A DNA stretch of 64,000 nt from Sporosarcina sp. Te-1 (GTDB taxonomy: Bacteria; Bacillota; Bacilli; Bacillales_A; Planococcaceae). Below are positions 34,746 to 44,207 of the stretch, in pieces. Made by a program: the position numbers and the translations under genes. Location: positions 1,819,501-1,883,500 of the forward strand of contig NZ_CP071798.1 of the NCBI RefSeq assembly GCF_017498505.1, given 5' to 3'. Each line of letters opens with the position of its first letter. Positions within the stretch are counted from its first letter, which is position 1. The notes below the pieces were generated by a model that worked only from the letters and a program-made list of their open reading frames with translations, did not search any database and was not told where the DNA came from.

Positions 34746-36380
34746 CTATTCATTACGCCGGTTTGCTCTAACTTGAAGGTACATCCTTTCAGCTTGCTTC
34801 ATTAGCGCATAGTATTGACTCTCTAACGTTTCTTCATTATTCGCTTGAACTATCAAGTCTGGCGGTTGATCATTATCCACAGCTTTCTTTATGAGTGTCT
34901 TGTCGACGATCTTAACGCTTTTTTCCCTTATTCGGTTGAAATGATGTTCAAACATTTCGTCATAGACAGGTTGAAACCTGTCAAATTCATTATCTTGATA
35001 AGAGGAACTCTCCTCAAGATCGCTCTGAACTGTAGTTTGATCACGATTCGTATCGGGAGCGGCATGTACTGAATCTTCCAGCTTTCTTTTAAAAGAAGGA
35101 CTATATCGTGGTTCCGACAGCACAAAATCCGCTTCCTCGAAATCTTCATGATGGAGTCGTTCCATATCACCTGAGGAGACTGTAGAGCTGGATTCTCTAG
35201 TTTCTTCAAATAATTCGTGGTTATTGAAAGGTGAAAGAGTTGGTATCCCAATATTTCCTACCTTTGATACTAAAGGAAAGGAAACTAATACATTCTCAAC
35301 TGCAGAATAGTGACTATTCCCCTTTTCTGCTTCTGTAGAGGCAGACTTTTGTACATCCATCTTTTCTTCAATTAAAGATAGTTCTTCATCCTCCTTATCT
35401 TCGTAGACAGGATGCCTATGATCGACAATGGAAGCATTCTCAAGTATTATCTGAGAATCTAAACTATTGTCCGTATACTCGTTAATTCTTTCTTCTTGTA
35501 TGTCTGTTGGTTGCTCACTTATCTCCAAACTTCCTTTGTTTGTTTCCACCTGGGTTTGCTCGATAGGTTCGTCATTTTCTGCTGACGACTTATTTGAAGT
35601 AATTACTTCGTTTAGCAATTTCCTTAATTGAGTCTCCATCTCCTGAATGGAATGGACAACGTCATTTGTATTTGTTTCTACCCCTACCTGCTGCTCAGTG
35701 AATTCATCTTGTTCAGGCTCAGGCGTGCTTTCTTCAAGTAGATCGGCTGATGGTACACTCATCTCTTCAGTGGATAATGCTTCGCTATTTGCTGAAACAT
35801 CCCCCACGTCAGCTTCTAAAGAAACATCTCCTTCATTTGAAAAATCATATATTTTCAAGCTGGAAGGCAAATTACTCCCATTACTTTCCGAGTCCTCCGG
35901 TGTTTCAATCTCTTTCGATATCCCATCTTGAGAATCCACAGTCTGGTTATCCTCAGAAAGCTGATATTCGCCTTTATAAATATTCGTGATGAATGCTTTC
36001 TGTATATACAGCTGTTCCTCATTATTTATCAGCAGTATGTGATCATCTGCAATTTTACTAAGCATTCCAAAAAACGTTTGTCTACTCAAACTATTAATGG
36101 TAACCCAATTGTATTTCAGTTCTTTTAATAGTTCATGTAGATTAGACCTACTTAGATGAGCTGTACTGTCTAAAGAAATACGAAAATCTTTGGCATTCTT
36201 AGAAATTGCATGGATTTGATTAAGTGCGAAATAAAAAACATTCTGCGATACCTCAACAATGAGATGGTCTGGCTTGATATCCAGCAAGTTTCCTTCAATA
36301 AATTGAGCATCTTTTAGAAACAACCCAATTTTTAAACCTCTAAATCCCCCCAATGCCTTCTCAAGGTTTTGCTTGTTCAC
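34746..36380 (-). CDS. CotB-like protein with long acidic Ser/Glu-rich region
   Basis: A 544-residue protein. Residues 1-150 contain two CotB-type modules (LGGFRGLKIGLFLKDAQFIEGNL and YNWVTINSLSRQTFFGMLSK). About 320 residues of acidic, Ser/Glu/Thr-rich low-complexity sequence follow, then a short helical end (YYALMKQAERMYLQVR). The acidic region contrasts with the basic tail of classical CotB and offers many possible phosphorylation sites for the CotH kinase encoded next to it. The start is GTG at 36380 with AAAGGGG upstream. The family assignment rests on the N-terminal modules. Confidence 0.65.
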   Translation of the reverse strand: MNKQNLEKALGGFRGLKIGLFLKDAQFIEGNLLDIKPDHLIVEVSQNVFYFALNQIHAISKNAKDFRISLDSTAHLSRSNLHELLKELKYNWVTINSLSRQTFFGMLSKIADDHILLINNEEQLYIQKAFITNIYKGEYQLSEDNQTVDSQDGISKEIETPEDSESNGSNLPSSLKIYDFSNEGDVSLEADVGDVSANSEALSTEEMSVPSADLLEESTPEPEQDEFTEQQVGVETNTNDVVHSIQEMETQLRKLLNEVITSNKSSAENDEPIEQTQVETNKGSLEISEQPTDIQEERINEYTDNSLDSQIILENASIVDHRHPVYEDKEDEELSLIEEKMDVQKSASTEAEKGNSHYSAVENVLVSFPLVSKVGNIGIPTLSPFNNHELFEETRESSSTVSSGDMERLHHEDFEEADFVLSEPRYSPSFKRKLEDSVHAAPDTNRDQTTVQSDLEESSSYQDNEFDRFQPVYDEMFEHHFNRIREKSVKIVDKTLIKKAVDNDQPPDLIVQANNEETLESQYYALMKQAERMYLQVRANRRNE

Positions 36381-36448
36381 TTTAGGGGTTCCCCTTTCAT
36401 AGGTGATTTGTCGCTCCTAGAGAAAGAAGCGACAAATAGAACTGCTCT

Positions 36449-37003
36449 TTACTTTTCTTTCTTTTTCTCATTTCCTTGTTCTAGGCTAGACTTTTTATTA
36501 CTGCTATCATTTTTACTTTTCTCTTGTTCCTTGGATTTATCCTCTTTATTTTCTTCCTTGTCAGCTTCGTCCGATTTTTGGACTTTCTCTCCATAGCTGA
36601 TATTCCGGATATGGAACATGGACAGCCGGACGACTTCTTCATTTAATATGATGGTTACAAAATCATCGGTAATCTCGTCGAGAACCCCTTCTAACTTTTC
36701 AGGGCCGCCACGGTTGATTTTCACCCAGTGGTATTTGAGATTTTCTAATATCCCTTTAAAGGTTTTCGCCGTCTTATATTCAAAGTTCTCGGGCACTTCT
36801 ATATTAAAGTTCAACCCACTCTTTGTATTGGCAGTTAAACTTTTAATATGATGAGCTTTGTAATAGATAACCCCGTCATCTTCTGTCAGAAGTGTTATAT
36901 GATCCTCATTTACCGCCAATAATTTACCAATTCTTGACTCAGGTCCGCCTCTGTCGACTTTAATTACTTTACCTACTAACGAAAGTAACAATTCACTGTT
37001 CAA
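36449..37003 (-). CDS. cotB: Spore outer coat protein CotB
   Basis: A 184-residue protein close to Bacillus subtilis CotB but shorter. Two modules carry VDRGGPESRIGKL (residues 17-29) and VKINRGGPEKLEGVL (near 94-108), and the C-terminus is a Lys/Glu/Ser-rich tail (EEKENKEDKSKEQEKSKNDSSNKK region). In B. subtilis the serine-rich tail is phosphorylated by CotH. The start is TTG at 37003 with GGGGG upstream. A CATATAGATA box at 37036-37045 on the minus strand resembles a SigK -10. It diverges from the CotG-like gene. Confidence 0.85.
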   Translation of the reverse strand: MNSELLLSLVGKVIKVDRGGPESRIGKLLAVNEDHITLLTEDDGVIYYKAHHIKSLTANTKSGLNFNIEVPENFEYKTAKTFKGILENLKYHWVKINRGGPEKLEGVLDEITDDFVTIILNEEVVRLSMFHIRNISYGEKVQKSDEADKEENKEDKSKEQEKSKNDSSNKKSSLEQGNEKKKEK

Positions 37004-37035
37004 TGTGCTTTAGCCCCCATTTATCGTAGTCTTAT

Positions 37036-37045
37036 TATCTATATG
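37036..37045 (-). promoter_or_regulatory. Possible sporulation promoter -10 of cotB
   Basis: CATATAGATA on the minus strand, 33 bases before the TTG start, is similar to the SigK -10 element. No unambiguous -35 was fixed, so this is tentative. Confidence 0.3.
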
Positions 37046-37239
37046 CATTATCAGATTACGTTGAAACGGGCATATGCCCAAATGCAAGCTGCGACTCTAT
37101 TTAGATCCAACGGTTCCTCTGATCATATTTTATCCATGACTGGGGACATGCCACTTCGTTTTTATGTAGGCTATCTACCGGCACTGTTCTTGGATTGCTG
37201 AATACATTGATACTAGACATTTAGAAAGGTGGAAAATTG

Positions 37240-37752
37240 ATGCCAAAGGGAAAAAAAGCAAGGCTTCGTCAACATTCGACAGGAAACAAAACCACTGGTC
37301 ATGAGACGTCATGTCACCAAACGACTGGTCATAAAACAACCGGTCACCAAACGACTGGCCATAAAACAACCGGTCATAAAACAACTGGTCATCAAACAAC
37401 CGGTCATCAAACAACCGGTCATAAAACAACCGGTCATCAAACAACCGGTCATCAAACAACTGGTCATAAAACAACCGGTCATAAAACAACTGGTCATAAA
37501 ACAACCGGTCATAAACCAACCGGTCATAAATCGACTGGCCATAAAACAACTGGTCATAAAACAACTGGTCATAAAACGACCGGTCACCAAACAACCGGTC
37601 ATCAAACAACTGGTCATAAAACAACCGGTCATAAAACAACCGGTCATAAAACAACCGGTCATAAACCAACCGGTCACCAAACGACTGGCAAGAATCCTTG
37701 TCATTCAGACTCTAAAAAAAGAGGCGAACGTAAAAGACGTCGTACAAAATAA
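37240..37752 (+). CDS. cotG: CotG-like pentapeptide-repeat spore coat protein
   Basis: A 170-residue very basic protein: a short start MPKGKKARLRQHSTGNK, about 27 copies of a pentapeptide of the form T-T-G-H-(K/Q), and a basic end (CHSDSKKRGERKRRRTK). The ATG at 37240 follows AGGTGG by seven bases. Its place between cotB and cotH and its His/Lys-rich tandem repeats identify it as the local CotG equivalent, although the B. subtilis repeat is Ser/Lys/Tyr-rich. Here Thr replaces Ser as the probable CotH target. A terminator follows. Confidence 0.8.
   Translation: MPKGKKARLRQHSTGNKTTGHETSCHQTTGHKTTGHQTTGHKTTGHKTTGHQTTGHQTTGHKTTGHQTTGHQTTGHKTTGHKTTGHKTTGHKPTGHKSTGHKTTGHKTTGHKTTGHQTTGHQTTGHKTTGHKTTGHKTTGHKPTGHQTTGKNPCHSDSKKRGERKRRRTK
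37285..37698 (+). repeat. 15-bp coding tandem repeat of the CotG-like gene
   Basis: About 27 near-identical copies of a 15-base unit of the form ACAACCGGTCATAAA encode the pentapeptide. Third-position changes (ACT/ACC, GGT/GGC, CAT/CAC, AAA/CAA) are synonymous or switch K to Q. The unit keeps other frames open on both strands, which explains the overlapping long frames seen here. Confidence 0.95.
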
Positions 37753-37763
37753 TCATGCTAATC

Positions 37764-37808
37764 ACTTCCGCTATTTATAACGATACAGCGGAAGTCTTTA
37801 TATTTTTA
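37764..37808 (+). terminator. Terminator of the CotG-like gene
   Basis: ACTTCCGCT pairs with AGCGGAAGT around a 14-base loop, followed by a T-rich tail. It separates cotG from cotH, so some cotH transcription may need its own promoter or readthrough. Confidence 0.75.
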
Positions 37809-37856
37809 TCCCGTTAGTACTTTTCAATGATTGAACAATGAAAGGAAAGAATTTAC

Positions 37857-38939
37857 GTGGACTACCAAGTGCCTTCTTTTTTCTTACACATTGATCAAGA
37901 AAACCTGGATGAGCTGAGACATGACATTTGGAATGATGAACCTCTTCCCGCCGATTTGAAAATAGAAGACACTATATACGATATAGATATTGCCTATCGG
38001 GGATCCTATACGAGGAAATTCCGTAAAAGATCGTATCGTATTGAATTTATCCATCCAGAGTTTTACGAAGATGCTCGTGAAATTCACTTAAACGCAGAAT
38101 ACAATGATCCCTCATTCATCCGAAATAAACTCTCCTTTGATTTTTTCCATGACATAGGTGTATTAGCCCCGAAAACTCAACACATTAATCTATTTCGCAA
38201 TGGCACTCGAAAAGGTGTTTATTTACAAATTGAATCGGTAGATGATTATTTCTTAAAAAAGAGAGGGCTTTCTCCCGGACCTATTTATTATGCTGTCAAC
38301 AACAATGCAAACTTTTCCTTGCTGCGAGATGATAAACTGAAAAAATCGCTTACTTCAGGATATGAACGAGCAAGTGGTGAAGAAATTGATGATGCTCGCC
38401 TTATAGAATTCATTACTAAGATAAACACGGCACCTCTTTCTGACTTGCATAAAGAAATTAAAAATCACCTCAACATAGACACGTTTTTGCGATGGCTTGC
38501 CGGAGCAATCTGCACGATGAATTATGATGGTTTCACCCACAACTACGCTTTGTATCAAAATCGTGAGACCCGTTTGTTTGAACTGATTCCTTGGGACTAC
38601 GATGCTACATGGGGAAGACAAGTTGACGGTGGAGTTATGAAATATGATTACATTTCAATTGAAGGAAAGAAGAGTAATCACCTTTGCTATCTATTACTTC
38701 GAATACCTGAAATACGCAAACGGTATCGTGCAATCGTTGAAGAAATATTAGAGACGCAATTCACTGTTGAAAAGATGGAAAAGAAAGTCTCTCTATTGCA
38801 CAAAGCACTTAGACCCCATGTCCTTCAAGATCCCTATAAACAAAAGGTCATCGAGAAATTCGATTCGGAGCCAGAGTTCATCTTTCAATTCATTCGTAAT
38901 CGAAATAGATATTTGAAAGAGGAATTAGTCCGTTTTTAA
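37857..38939 (+). CDS. cotH: Spore coat protein kinase CotH
   Basis: A 360-residue CotH kinase. Key stretches are YRGSYTRKFRKRSYRIEF, MNYDGFTHNYALY with D224 and N229, and PWDYDATWG with D247 and D249, corresponding to the catalytic aspartates described for CotH kinases. In B. subtilis CotH phosphorylates CotB and CotG in the mother cell and is required for outer coat assembly. The start is GTG at 37857 with AAAGGA upstream. It lies between the CotG-like gene and a SET-domain gene 25 bases downstream. Confidence 0.93.
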   Translation: MDYQVPSFFLHIDQENLDELRHDIWNDEPLPADLKIEDTIYDIDIAYRGSYTRKFRKRSYRIEFIHPEFYEDAREIHLNAEYNDPSFIRNKLSFDFFHDIGVLAPKTQHINLFRNGTRKGVYLQIESVDDYFLKKRGLSPGPIYYAVNNNANFSLLRDDKLKKSLTSGYERASGEEIDDARLIEFITKINTAPLSDLHKEIKNHLNIDTFLRWLAGAICTMNYDGFTHNYALYQNRETRLFELIPWDYDATWGRQVDGGVMKYDYISIEGKKSNHLCYLLLRIPEIRKRYRAIVEEILETQFTVEKMEKKVSLLHKALRPHVLQDPYKQKVIEKFDSEPEFIFQFIRNRNRYLKEELVRF

Positions 38940-38964
38940 AGGATGTAAAAAGGAGGTATGCAGC

Positions 38965-39342
38965 TTGCAAACAGTATTTATCAAAGATACCGATAAGTAT
39001 GGCAGAGGAGTATTTGCGGCACGCGATATCAAAGAAGGTGAACTTATCGAAGTCTCACCCGTATTAATATCTCCTAAAGAAGAATGGAAATACTTACGTA
39101 AGACCGTACTGTTTGATTATTGTTTTACTTGGGGAGAAGATTACGAGCAAACAGCGATTGCATTAGGGTATGGATCACTCTTTAATCACTCCTATCAGCC
39201 GAATACAATGTTTATTAACAATAGCGATCAAGACACCATTGATTTTTATGCCATACGTAATATAGAAGAGGGAGAAGAAATTACAATCAATTACAATGAA
39301 GATGCGGAAGATCAATCTCCTCTTTGGTTTGAAGTGAAATAG
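38965..39342 (+). CDS. Small SET-domain protein lysine methyltransferase
   Basis: A 125-residue single-domain SET protein. It has GRGVFAARDIKEGELI at the start, the AdoMet/lysine-site motif FNHSYQPNT (N74-H75-S76) and the catalytic tyrosine motif EEITINY (Y110). There is no post-SET cysteine cluster. Its TTG start is eight bases after AAGGAGG and 25 bases after the cotH stop, so the two are almost certainly co-transcribed. The lysine-rich CotG-like repeats and CotB tail encoded next to it are attractive substrates (inference). Confidence 0.85.
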   Translation: MQTVFIKDTDKYGRGVFAARDIKEGELIEVSPVLISPKEEWKYLRKTVLFDYCFTWGEDYEQTAIALGYGSLFNHSYQPNTMFINNSDQDTIDFYAIRNIEEGEEITINYNEDAEDQSPLWFEVK

Positions 39343-39540
39343 AATGATATCATTCGGCCATACGTGCCATCGCGAAATGGATATATCATTTCCATAGTCG
39401 CCTTAGGGACCTCTTCCGCTCACATTATATAGTTGTTAGATTTCTTTACCTTCTCTTGCATAGGGGATATGAGGAGGGGGCGGCATGCAGCTCCCGCCCG
39501 ACATCTTCGAAACCATCCATATCTTCTGCTCCGCTCCTCG

Positions 39541-40713
39541 TTACGTATAGGAATGCAATCCCGAAATTACAAGATTGACAAATACTTGATTAAATACAAT
39601 CAATCCAAAACCGATGATTGCCATCCAAGCTGTCCGTTTTCCTTGCCACTCCCGTGAAGTCCGCAAATGAAGAAATCCTGCATAAAATAACCACGTGATC
39701 AACGCCCACACTTCTTTCGGGTCCCACCCCCAGAAGCGTCCCCATGCAAAATGCGCCCAAATCATGGCGAATAGCAGACCACCCAATGAGAATAGAGGAA
39801 AACCGATTAGGATGGCCCGATAAGATATTTCATCCATCAGCGGCAGATTCACTTTTTTCGTAAGAGGCTTCACGACTTGTATCACTTTCCTCCGTGTCAG
39901 TATTCGGAACAAGATGTATAGGATAGTCCCAGTTAAGAATGCCCACGTAATGGAATTGAGTTTTTTTGCATCAATAGAATCTGGAAGAGGAATCGCTCCA
40001 ATTTTCTCGTCCCCTTCGCTTCCGACAGCATCTTTTGTTATAAAAATGACAGGCATATGATACACCGCTTTTTCCTCAATTCCACTCCCATTCTCAAATC
40101 GCACGACCCTTTCTTCAGTCGTCATAGAGAAAGTCAACGAGCTTATGATAAATCCGATAACGACAATTAAACAGTACATGACGAACTCTAATCCTCTTGT
40201 CTGGCTAGTTTTCCGATCAACGTCTGTTATACGCAGCAAGTAAATGAGCCCTGTCGCAAAGGCGACCGAAAGAACTGCACTCGAAAGAGCGACGGTAATT
40301 ACGTGAATGGCAAGCCAATGGCTCTGAAGTGCCGGAACAAGCGGCGATGCTTCTCTTGTAAAAACAGCGCCATATCCTATAATGATTAATGTAATCGGAA
40401 TTGAAAACAATGGTACCACCAACTGTTTATAGAGATAATGGATAAGCAATGTACTGCCGACTAACATAATGCCAAAGAACGTCATAAACTCATACATATT
40501 GCTGACAGGTGCATGCCCGATGGCGGCCCATCTGCATGTAAAATAGATCAGTTGCAGGCTAAAAGCCACGTATGTTAAAGCCAGTCCTATACGTCCGAGC
40601 CATTTTCTTTTGGATCGTATCGCGGCCCCGATCGGCACGATGGCGACTAGCAGTAGGAGAAAGGATAAAAACAGGGATTGGCTACTTAGTTCGATCAAAC
40701 TGATAGATGTCAT
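39541..40713 (-). CDS. resC: Cytochrome c biogenesis protein ResC/CcsA-like
   Basis: A 390-residue membrane protein with about eight helices and the haem-handling WWD motif WGRFWGWDPKEVWALITW, flanked by conserved histidines (SHWLAIHV and AHFAWGR). This is the CcsA/ResC half of the system II haem lyase. The ATG at 40713 has GGAGG eight bases upstream, so the longer frame is rejected. ResB, its usual partner encoded next door, is absent from this window, as are resA, resD and resE. Confidence 0.88.
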   Translation of the reverse strand: MTSISLIELSSQSLFLSFLLLLVAIVPIGAAIRSKRKWLGRIGLALTYVAFSLQLIYFTCRWAAIGHAPVSNMYEFMTFFGIMLVGSTLLIHYLYKQLVVPLFSIPITLIIIGYGAVFTREASPLVPALQSHWLAIHVITVALSSAVLSVAFATGLIYLLRITDVDRKTSQTRGLEFVMYCLIVVIGFIISSLTFSMTTEERVVRFENGSGIEEKAVYHMPVIFITKDAVGSEGDEKIGAIPLPDSIDAKKLNSITWAFLTGTILYILFRILTRRKVIQVVKPLTKKVNLPLMDEISYRAILIGFPLFSLGGLLFAMIWAHFAWGRFWGWDPKEVWALITWLFYAGFLHLRTSREWQGKRTAWMAIIGFGLIVFNQVFVNLVISGLHSYT

Positions 40714-40853
40714 AAAATAAGCCTCCATTTCTTCGATTGTAACGCTGCTTATGTGCATCAAGAGTTTATTATAAGCAGCCCTCACAATCGTTTGGAGGTT
40801 TTATCCTAATCGTATGAAAAACAATCCTAACCGTCAAAGAATGGAGTCCATCC

Positions 40854-42122
40854 ATGCTATTTATCATATTTAGCCTTTTAAATTATTTCATTTTATACGG
40901 CTCGCTTTTTTATGTACTTTCCTTGCGAGTAACTGGAACCCGTTTCCTTGCCAGTTTTTTTGTCAATGCCGTTGTCGCTTGTCTTGCCTATTATCTTTCT
41001 GGTTATCTTTGGGTTTCTATTTTTTCCGGCATTTTGTTAAGTGGGGGCTTATTTTATTTATTCTCTCGAAAGACAAGCGCGTTGCTTCATTCTGTTGTCA
41101 TCCCAATTTTTAGTCTCCTTGCTGAGTATACGTCAGCACTGATTGTTCAACAATTTGACCTTCCGCTTTACATTCATGGCTGTCTAATCGTTCTGCAACT
41201 TGCCATTTTTGTAGCTCTTTATAAACGTGTTATTAATAATTATCAAGACGCCATTCGTTCATCCACTCTTTCGAAAGCCGTCTTATTGCTAATTGCCGGT
41301 CTCACCTTTATTGTGTTTTATTCACTTGTCTTCATTCCCTCCGAGCAAGGGGAGTTCAATTTATCCATATTTAATTTATCGCTTTTGTTTTTTTATTTCC
41401 TCATCATGGCAGCTCTTTCAGGTATCTTGCTCTATACCATGACGAAGGAAAATAAGCTGGCGGAAAAAAAGATCGAGCAACAGCAGTTCTCCCATTACAT
41501 TCAGGCATTAGAGCAAGTAAATCGTGAAATGCAGTCCTTTCACCATGACTATGCGAATATCTTGCTTTCTTTGCGAGGTTATATAGAAACGGAGGACTGG
41601 GACGGTTTGAAAACTTTTTTCGAAAAGCAGATTCTACAGGTGGAAGAACAGACATTGACTAGGAACCGGATATTCCATCAACTCGACCGATTGTCGATAC
41701 CAGAGATAAAAGGGCTTCTGGCTACGAAACTCATGAAGGCAGATGAACTTTCCATTCCAGTCAACATTGAAATTTCCGACAAAATAGATGCCATTACATT
41801 AAATGTGATCGATCTAACACGCATCTTAGGAATATTCATGGATAACGCCATTGAAGCAAGCGCCCTTGTTACAGAACCACAAATCAACTTGGCTTTTATC
41901 TCCACGGAACATCAAGTGATTATTGTCTTGGAGAATAAAATAGAAGACAGTGAATTGTCCGTAGCCGCTTTATTCGAGGACCATTATTCCACGAAGGGAC
42001 AAAATCGAGGAGTAGGACTGCCGACAGCGAAGAAAATACTATCGGACTATCCACATGTGACATTCAACTCTCATGTGGAAAATGGTTGGTTTATTCATAT
42101 CGTGATCATAAAGAGGTGTTGA
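40854..42122 (+). CDS. AgrC/GHKL-type sensor histidine kinase
   Basis: A 422-residue protein with six or seven transmembrane segments in residues 1-195, a coiled coil, and a GHKL kinase domain: SFHHDYANILLSLRGYIE (phosphoacceptor H231), the N box FMDNAIEAS and the G box RGVGLPTAKKI. This is the HPK10 class that senses peptides in the agr and com systems. No agrB, agrD or peptide-exporter gene is nearby, so the signal may not be a locally encoded peptide. The partner regulator starts two bases after the stop. Confidence 0.86.
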   Translation: MLFIIFSLLNYFILYGSLFYVLSLRVTGTRFLASFFVNAVVACLAYYLSGYLWVSIFSGILLSGGLFYLFSRKTSALLHSVVIPIFSLLAEYTSALIVQQFDLPLYIHGCLIVLQLAIFVALYKRVINNYQDAIRSSTLSKAVLLLIAGLTFIVFYSLVFIPSEQGEFNLSIFNLSLLFFYFLIMAALSGILLYTMTKENKLAEKKIEQQQFSHYIQALEQVNREMQSFHHDYANILLSLRGYIETEDWDGLKTFFEKQILQVEEQTLTRNRIFHQLDRLSIPEIKGLLATKLMKADELSIPVNIEISDKIDAITLNVIDLTRILGIFMDNAIEASALVTEPQINLAFISTEHQVIIVLENKIEDSELSVAALFEDHYSTKGQNRGVGLPTAKKILSDYPHVTFNSHVENGWFIHIVIIKRC

Positions 42123-42123
42123 A

Positions 42124-42873
<750 letters not shown>

Positions 42874-42895
42874 AGTTGGGGGCGTTAAAGGTTGT

Positions 42896-42924
42896 TTGCG
42901 TGTTCTTCATTATAGTGATATACT
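42896..42924 (+). promoter_or_regulatory. Promoter of the GntR-type regulator gene
   Basis: TTGCGT (42896-42901), a 17-base spacer and TATACT (42919-42924). The expected start of transcription falls at the palindrome described next. Confidence 0.7.
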
Positions 42925-42935
42925 TTTAAAGCGTC

Positions 42936-42952
42936 TGGTATTCCAGATACCA
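42936..42952. promoter_or_regulatory. Probable GntR operator
   Basis: TGGTAT-N5-ATACCA is a perfect inverted repeat overlapping the expected transcription start and 25 bases before the ATG, typical of FadR-subfamily autoregulation. Confidence 0.65.
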
Positions 42953-42976
42953 ATTGACTGATCAGGAGGGGAAACA

Positions 42977-43624
42977 ATGACTCTCAGTAAAATAGCGCAA
43001 CCCGAATTATTTAAGGACCAGGCCTACAGGGAGATTAAAAAAGCGATCATTTCCTTTACGATCGAACCGGGCGCTATGCTTTCGGAGCGTTCGTTGAGTG
43101 ATAGTCTCGGAATTAGCCGAACCCCTTTGAAGCTTGCGCTGCAACAGTTGGAAGTGGAAGGTTGGGTAACGTCCGTGCCCCGAAAAGGTATTTTTGTAAA
43201 AGACATCACTGAAACGGATGTCAGGGAAGTGTTTGAGCTTCGGCGGGCTAATGAAGTGCTTGTGGTGGAGCTTCTCATTCCTCTTTTAAATGAGGAACTG
43301 CTACATACGATTGAATTGCGATATAAAGAATTAACAAACGAACAGCATGATGCTTTGAAAGTGGTGCAACTCGATTCAGAATTCCATTTATACCTAGCAG
43401 AGCTTAGCAAAAATCGTCGACTTCACCAATTAATAGAAAATCTTACGGATCATTTTCAATGGTTCGGCATGGCTGCATTGAGATCTGGCAAAAGCTTAGA
43501 AGAAATCAACCAAGAACACGGATCCATCATTCAAGCACTGAAACTGCGAGATCTAGCTCAAGCAAAGAAAGCAGTGCTGGTCCATTTAAACAATACGTAT
43601 CGCTCCATCAGCAAGAACTTGTGA
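42977..43624 (+). CDS. GntR family regulator (FadR/FCD subfamily)
   Basis: A 215-residue protein with an N-terminal winged helix (SERSLSDSLGISRTPLKLALQQLEVEGWV) and a helical FCD ligand domain (LDSEFHLYLAELSKNRRL, with the metal-binding D and H pattern). FCD regulators respond to carboxylates or amino acids. It lies between the AgrC/LytTR pair and lrgAB; a role in lrgAB control is possible since lrgAB responds to overflow metabolites in other Bacillales, but this is inference. Confidence 0.86.
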   Translation: MTLSKIAQPELFKDQAYREIKKAIISFTIEPGAMLSERSLSDSLGISRTPLKLALQQLEVEGWVTSVPRKGIFVKDITETDVREVFELRRANEVLVVELLIPLLNEELLHTIELRYKELTNEQHDALKVVQLDSEFHLYLAELSKNRRLHQLIENLTDHFQWFGMAALRSGKSLEEINQEHGSIIQALKLRDLAQAKKAVLVHLNNTYRSISKNL

Positions 43625-43673
43625 GATTGAGCGCACGTTACCTTGTTGTTATTTTGAAACGAATAATGGAACA

Positions 43674-43690
43674 CCTACATATATTGTAGG
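43674..43690. promoter_or_regulatory. Inverted repeat upstream of lrgA
   Basis: CCTACA-N5-TGTAGG has the same half-site length and spacing as the GntR operator at 42936 but a different sequence. It lies about 115 bases before lrgA. It may be an operator for an unidentified regulator. Confidence 0.4.
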
Positions 43691-43802
43691 CGAATGCAAA
43701 AATTGCCCAGCTGCTTTGCAACGGTTCCATTAATATTTACCCATCCTAGAAAAACAAACTAGAAAGAAGGAAGTTGTTCCTCACCAGAGGCCCAACGTTG
43801 AC

Positions 43803-44207
43803 ATGAAACCTCTTATCATCTGTTTACAAATTGGTATCCTTTTCATTTTTTCGTATATCGGCACAGTGATCCAAAACTTTTTCCACTTAATTATTCCCGG
43901 CAGTATTATCGGGCTTATCCTCCTCTTTCTTTGTTTATGCTTGAAAGTGGTACCTGTCCAACTGATTGATCAAGGGGCCGGATTTTTATTAAGCATATTA
44001 ACTTTACTATTCGTTCCGATGACGGTCGGCATTATGAAATATCCTTTCTTGCTCTCATGGAAAGGGCTCCTGTTATTTGCAGCGGTATTAATCAGTACAA
44101 TCCTTACGATCGGCATCTCCGGCCTTTCCAGCCAATTTTTCGAAAAGAGTGGAGCAAAGAGGAAGGAGGCACAAAAATGCAACAAACGTTATACGCACTC
44201 CTCATGA
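43803..44207 (+). CDS. lrgA: Holin-like protein CidA/LrgA
   Basis: A 134-residue membrane protein with four helices and the CidA/LrgA core IPGSIIGLILLFLCLCLKVVPV and GAGFLLSILTLLFVPMTVGIM. LrgA/CidA proteins are holin-like and affect pyruvate transport and autolysis. The charged tail overlaps the lrgB gene by 31 bases, so the two are co-translated. The ribosome site is weak. Confidence 0.9.
   Translation: MKPLIICLQIGILFIFSYIGTVIQNFFHLIIPGSIIGLILLFLCLCLKVVPVQLIDQGAGFLLSILTLLFVPMTVGIMKYPFLLSWKGLLLFAAVLISTILTIGISGLSSQFFEKSGAKRKEAQKCNKRYTHSS

Noticed and set aside
37175..37780. Three further long open frames overlapping the CotG-like gene on both strands
   Set aside because: The 15-bp repeat keeps several frames open. 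Only the frame with the AGGTGG site and basic coat-like termini is supported.
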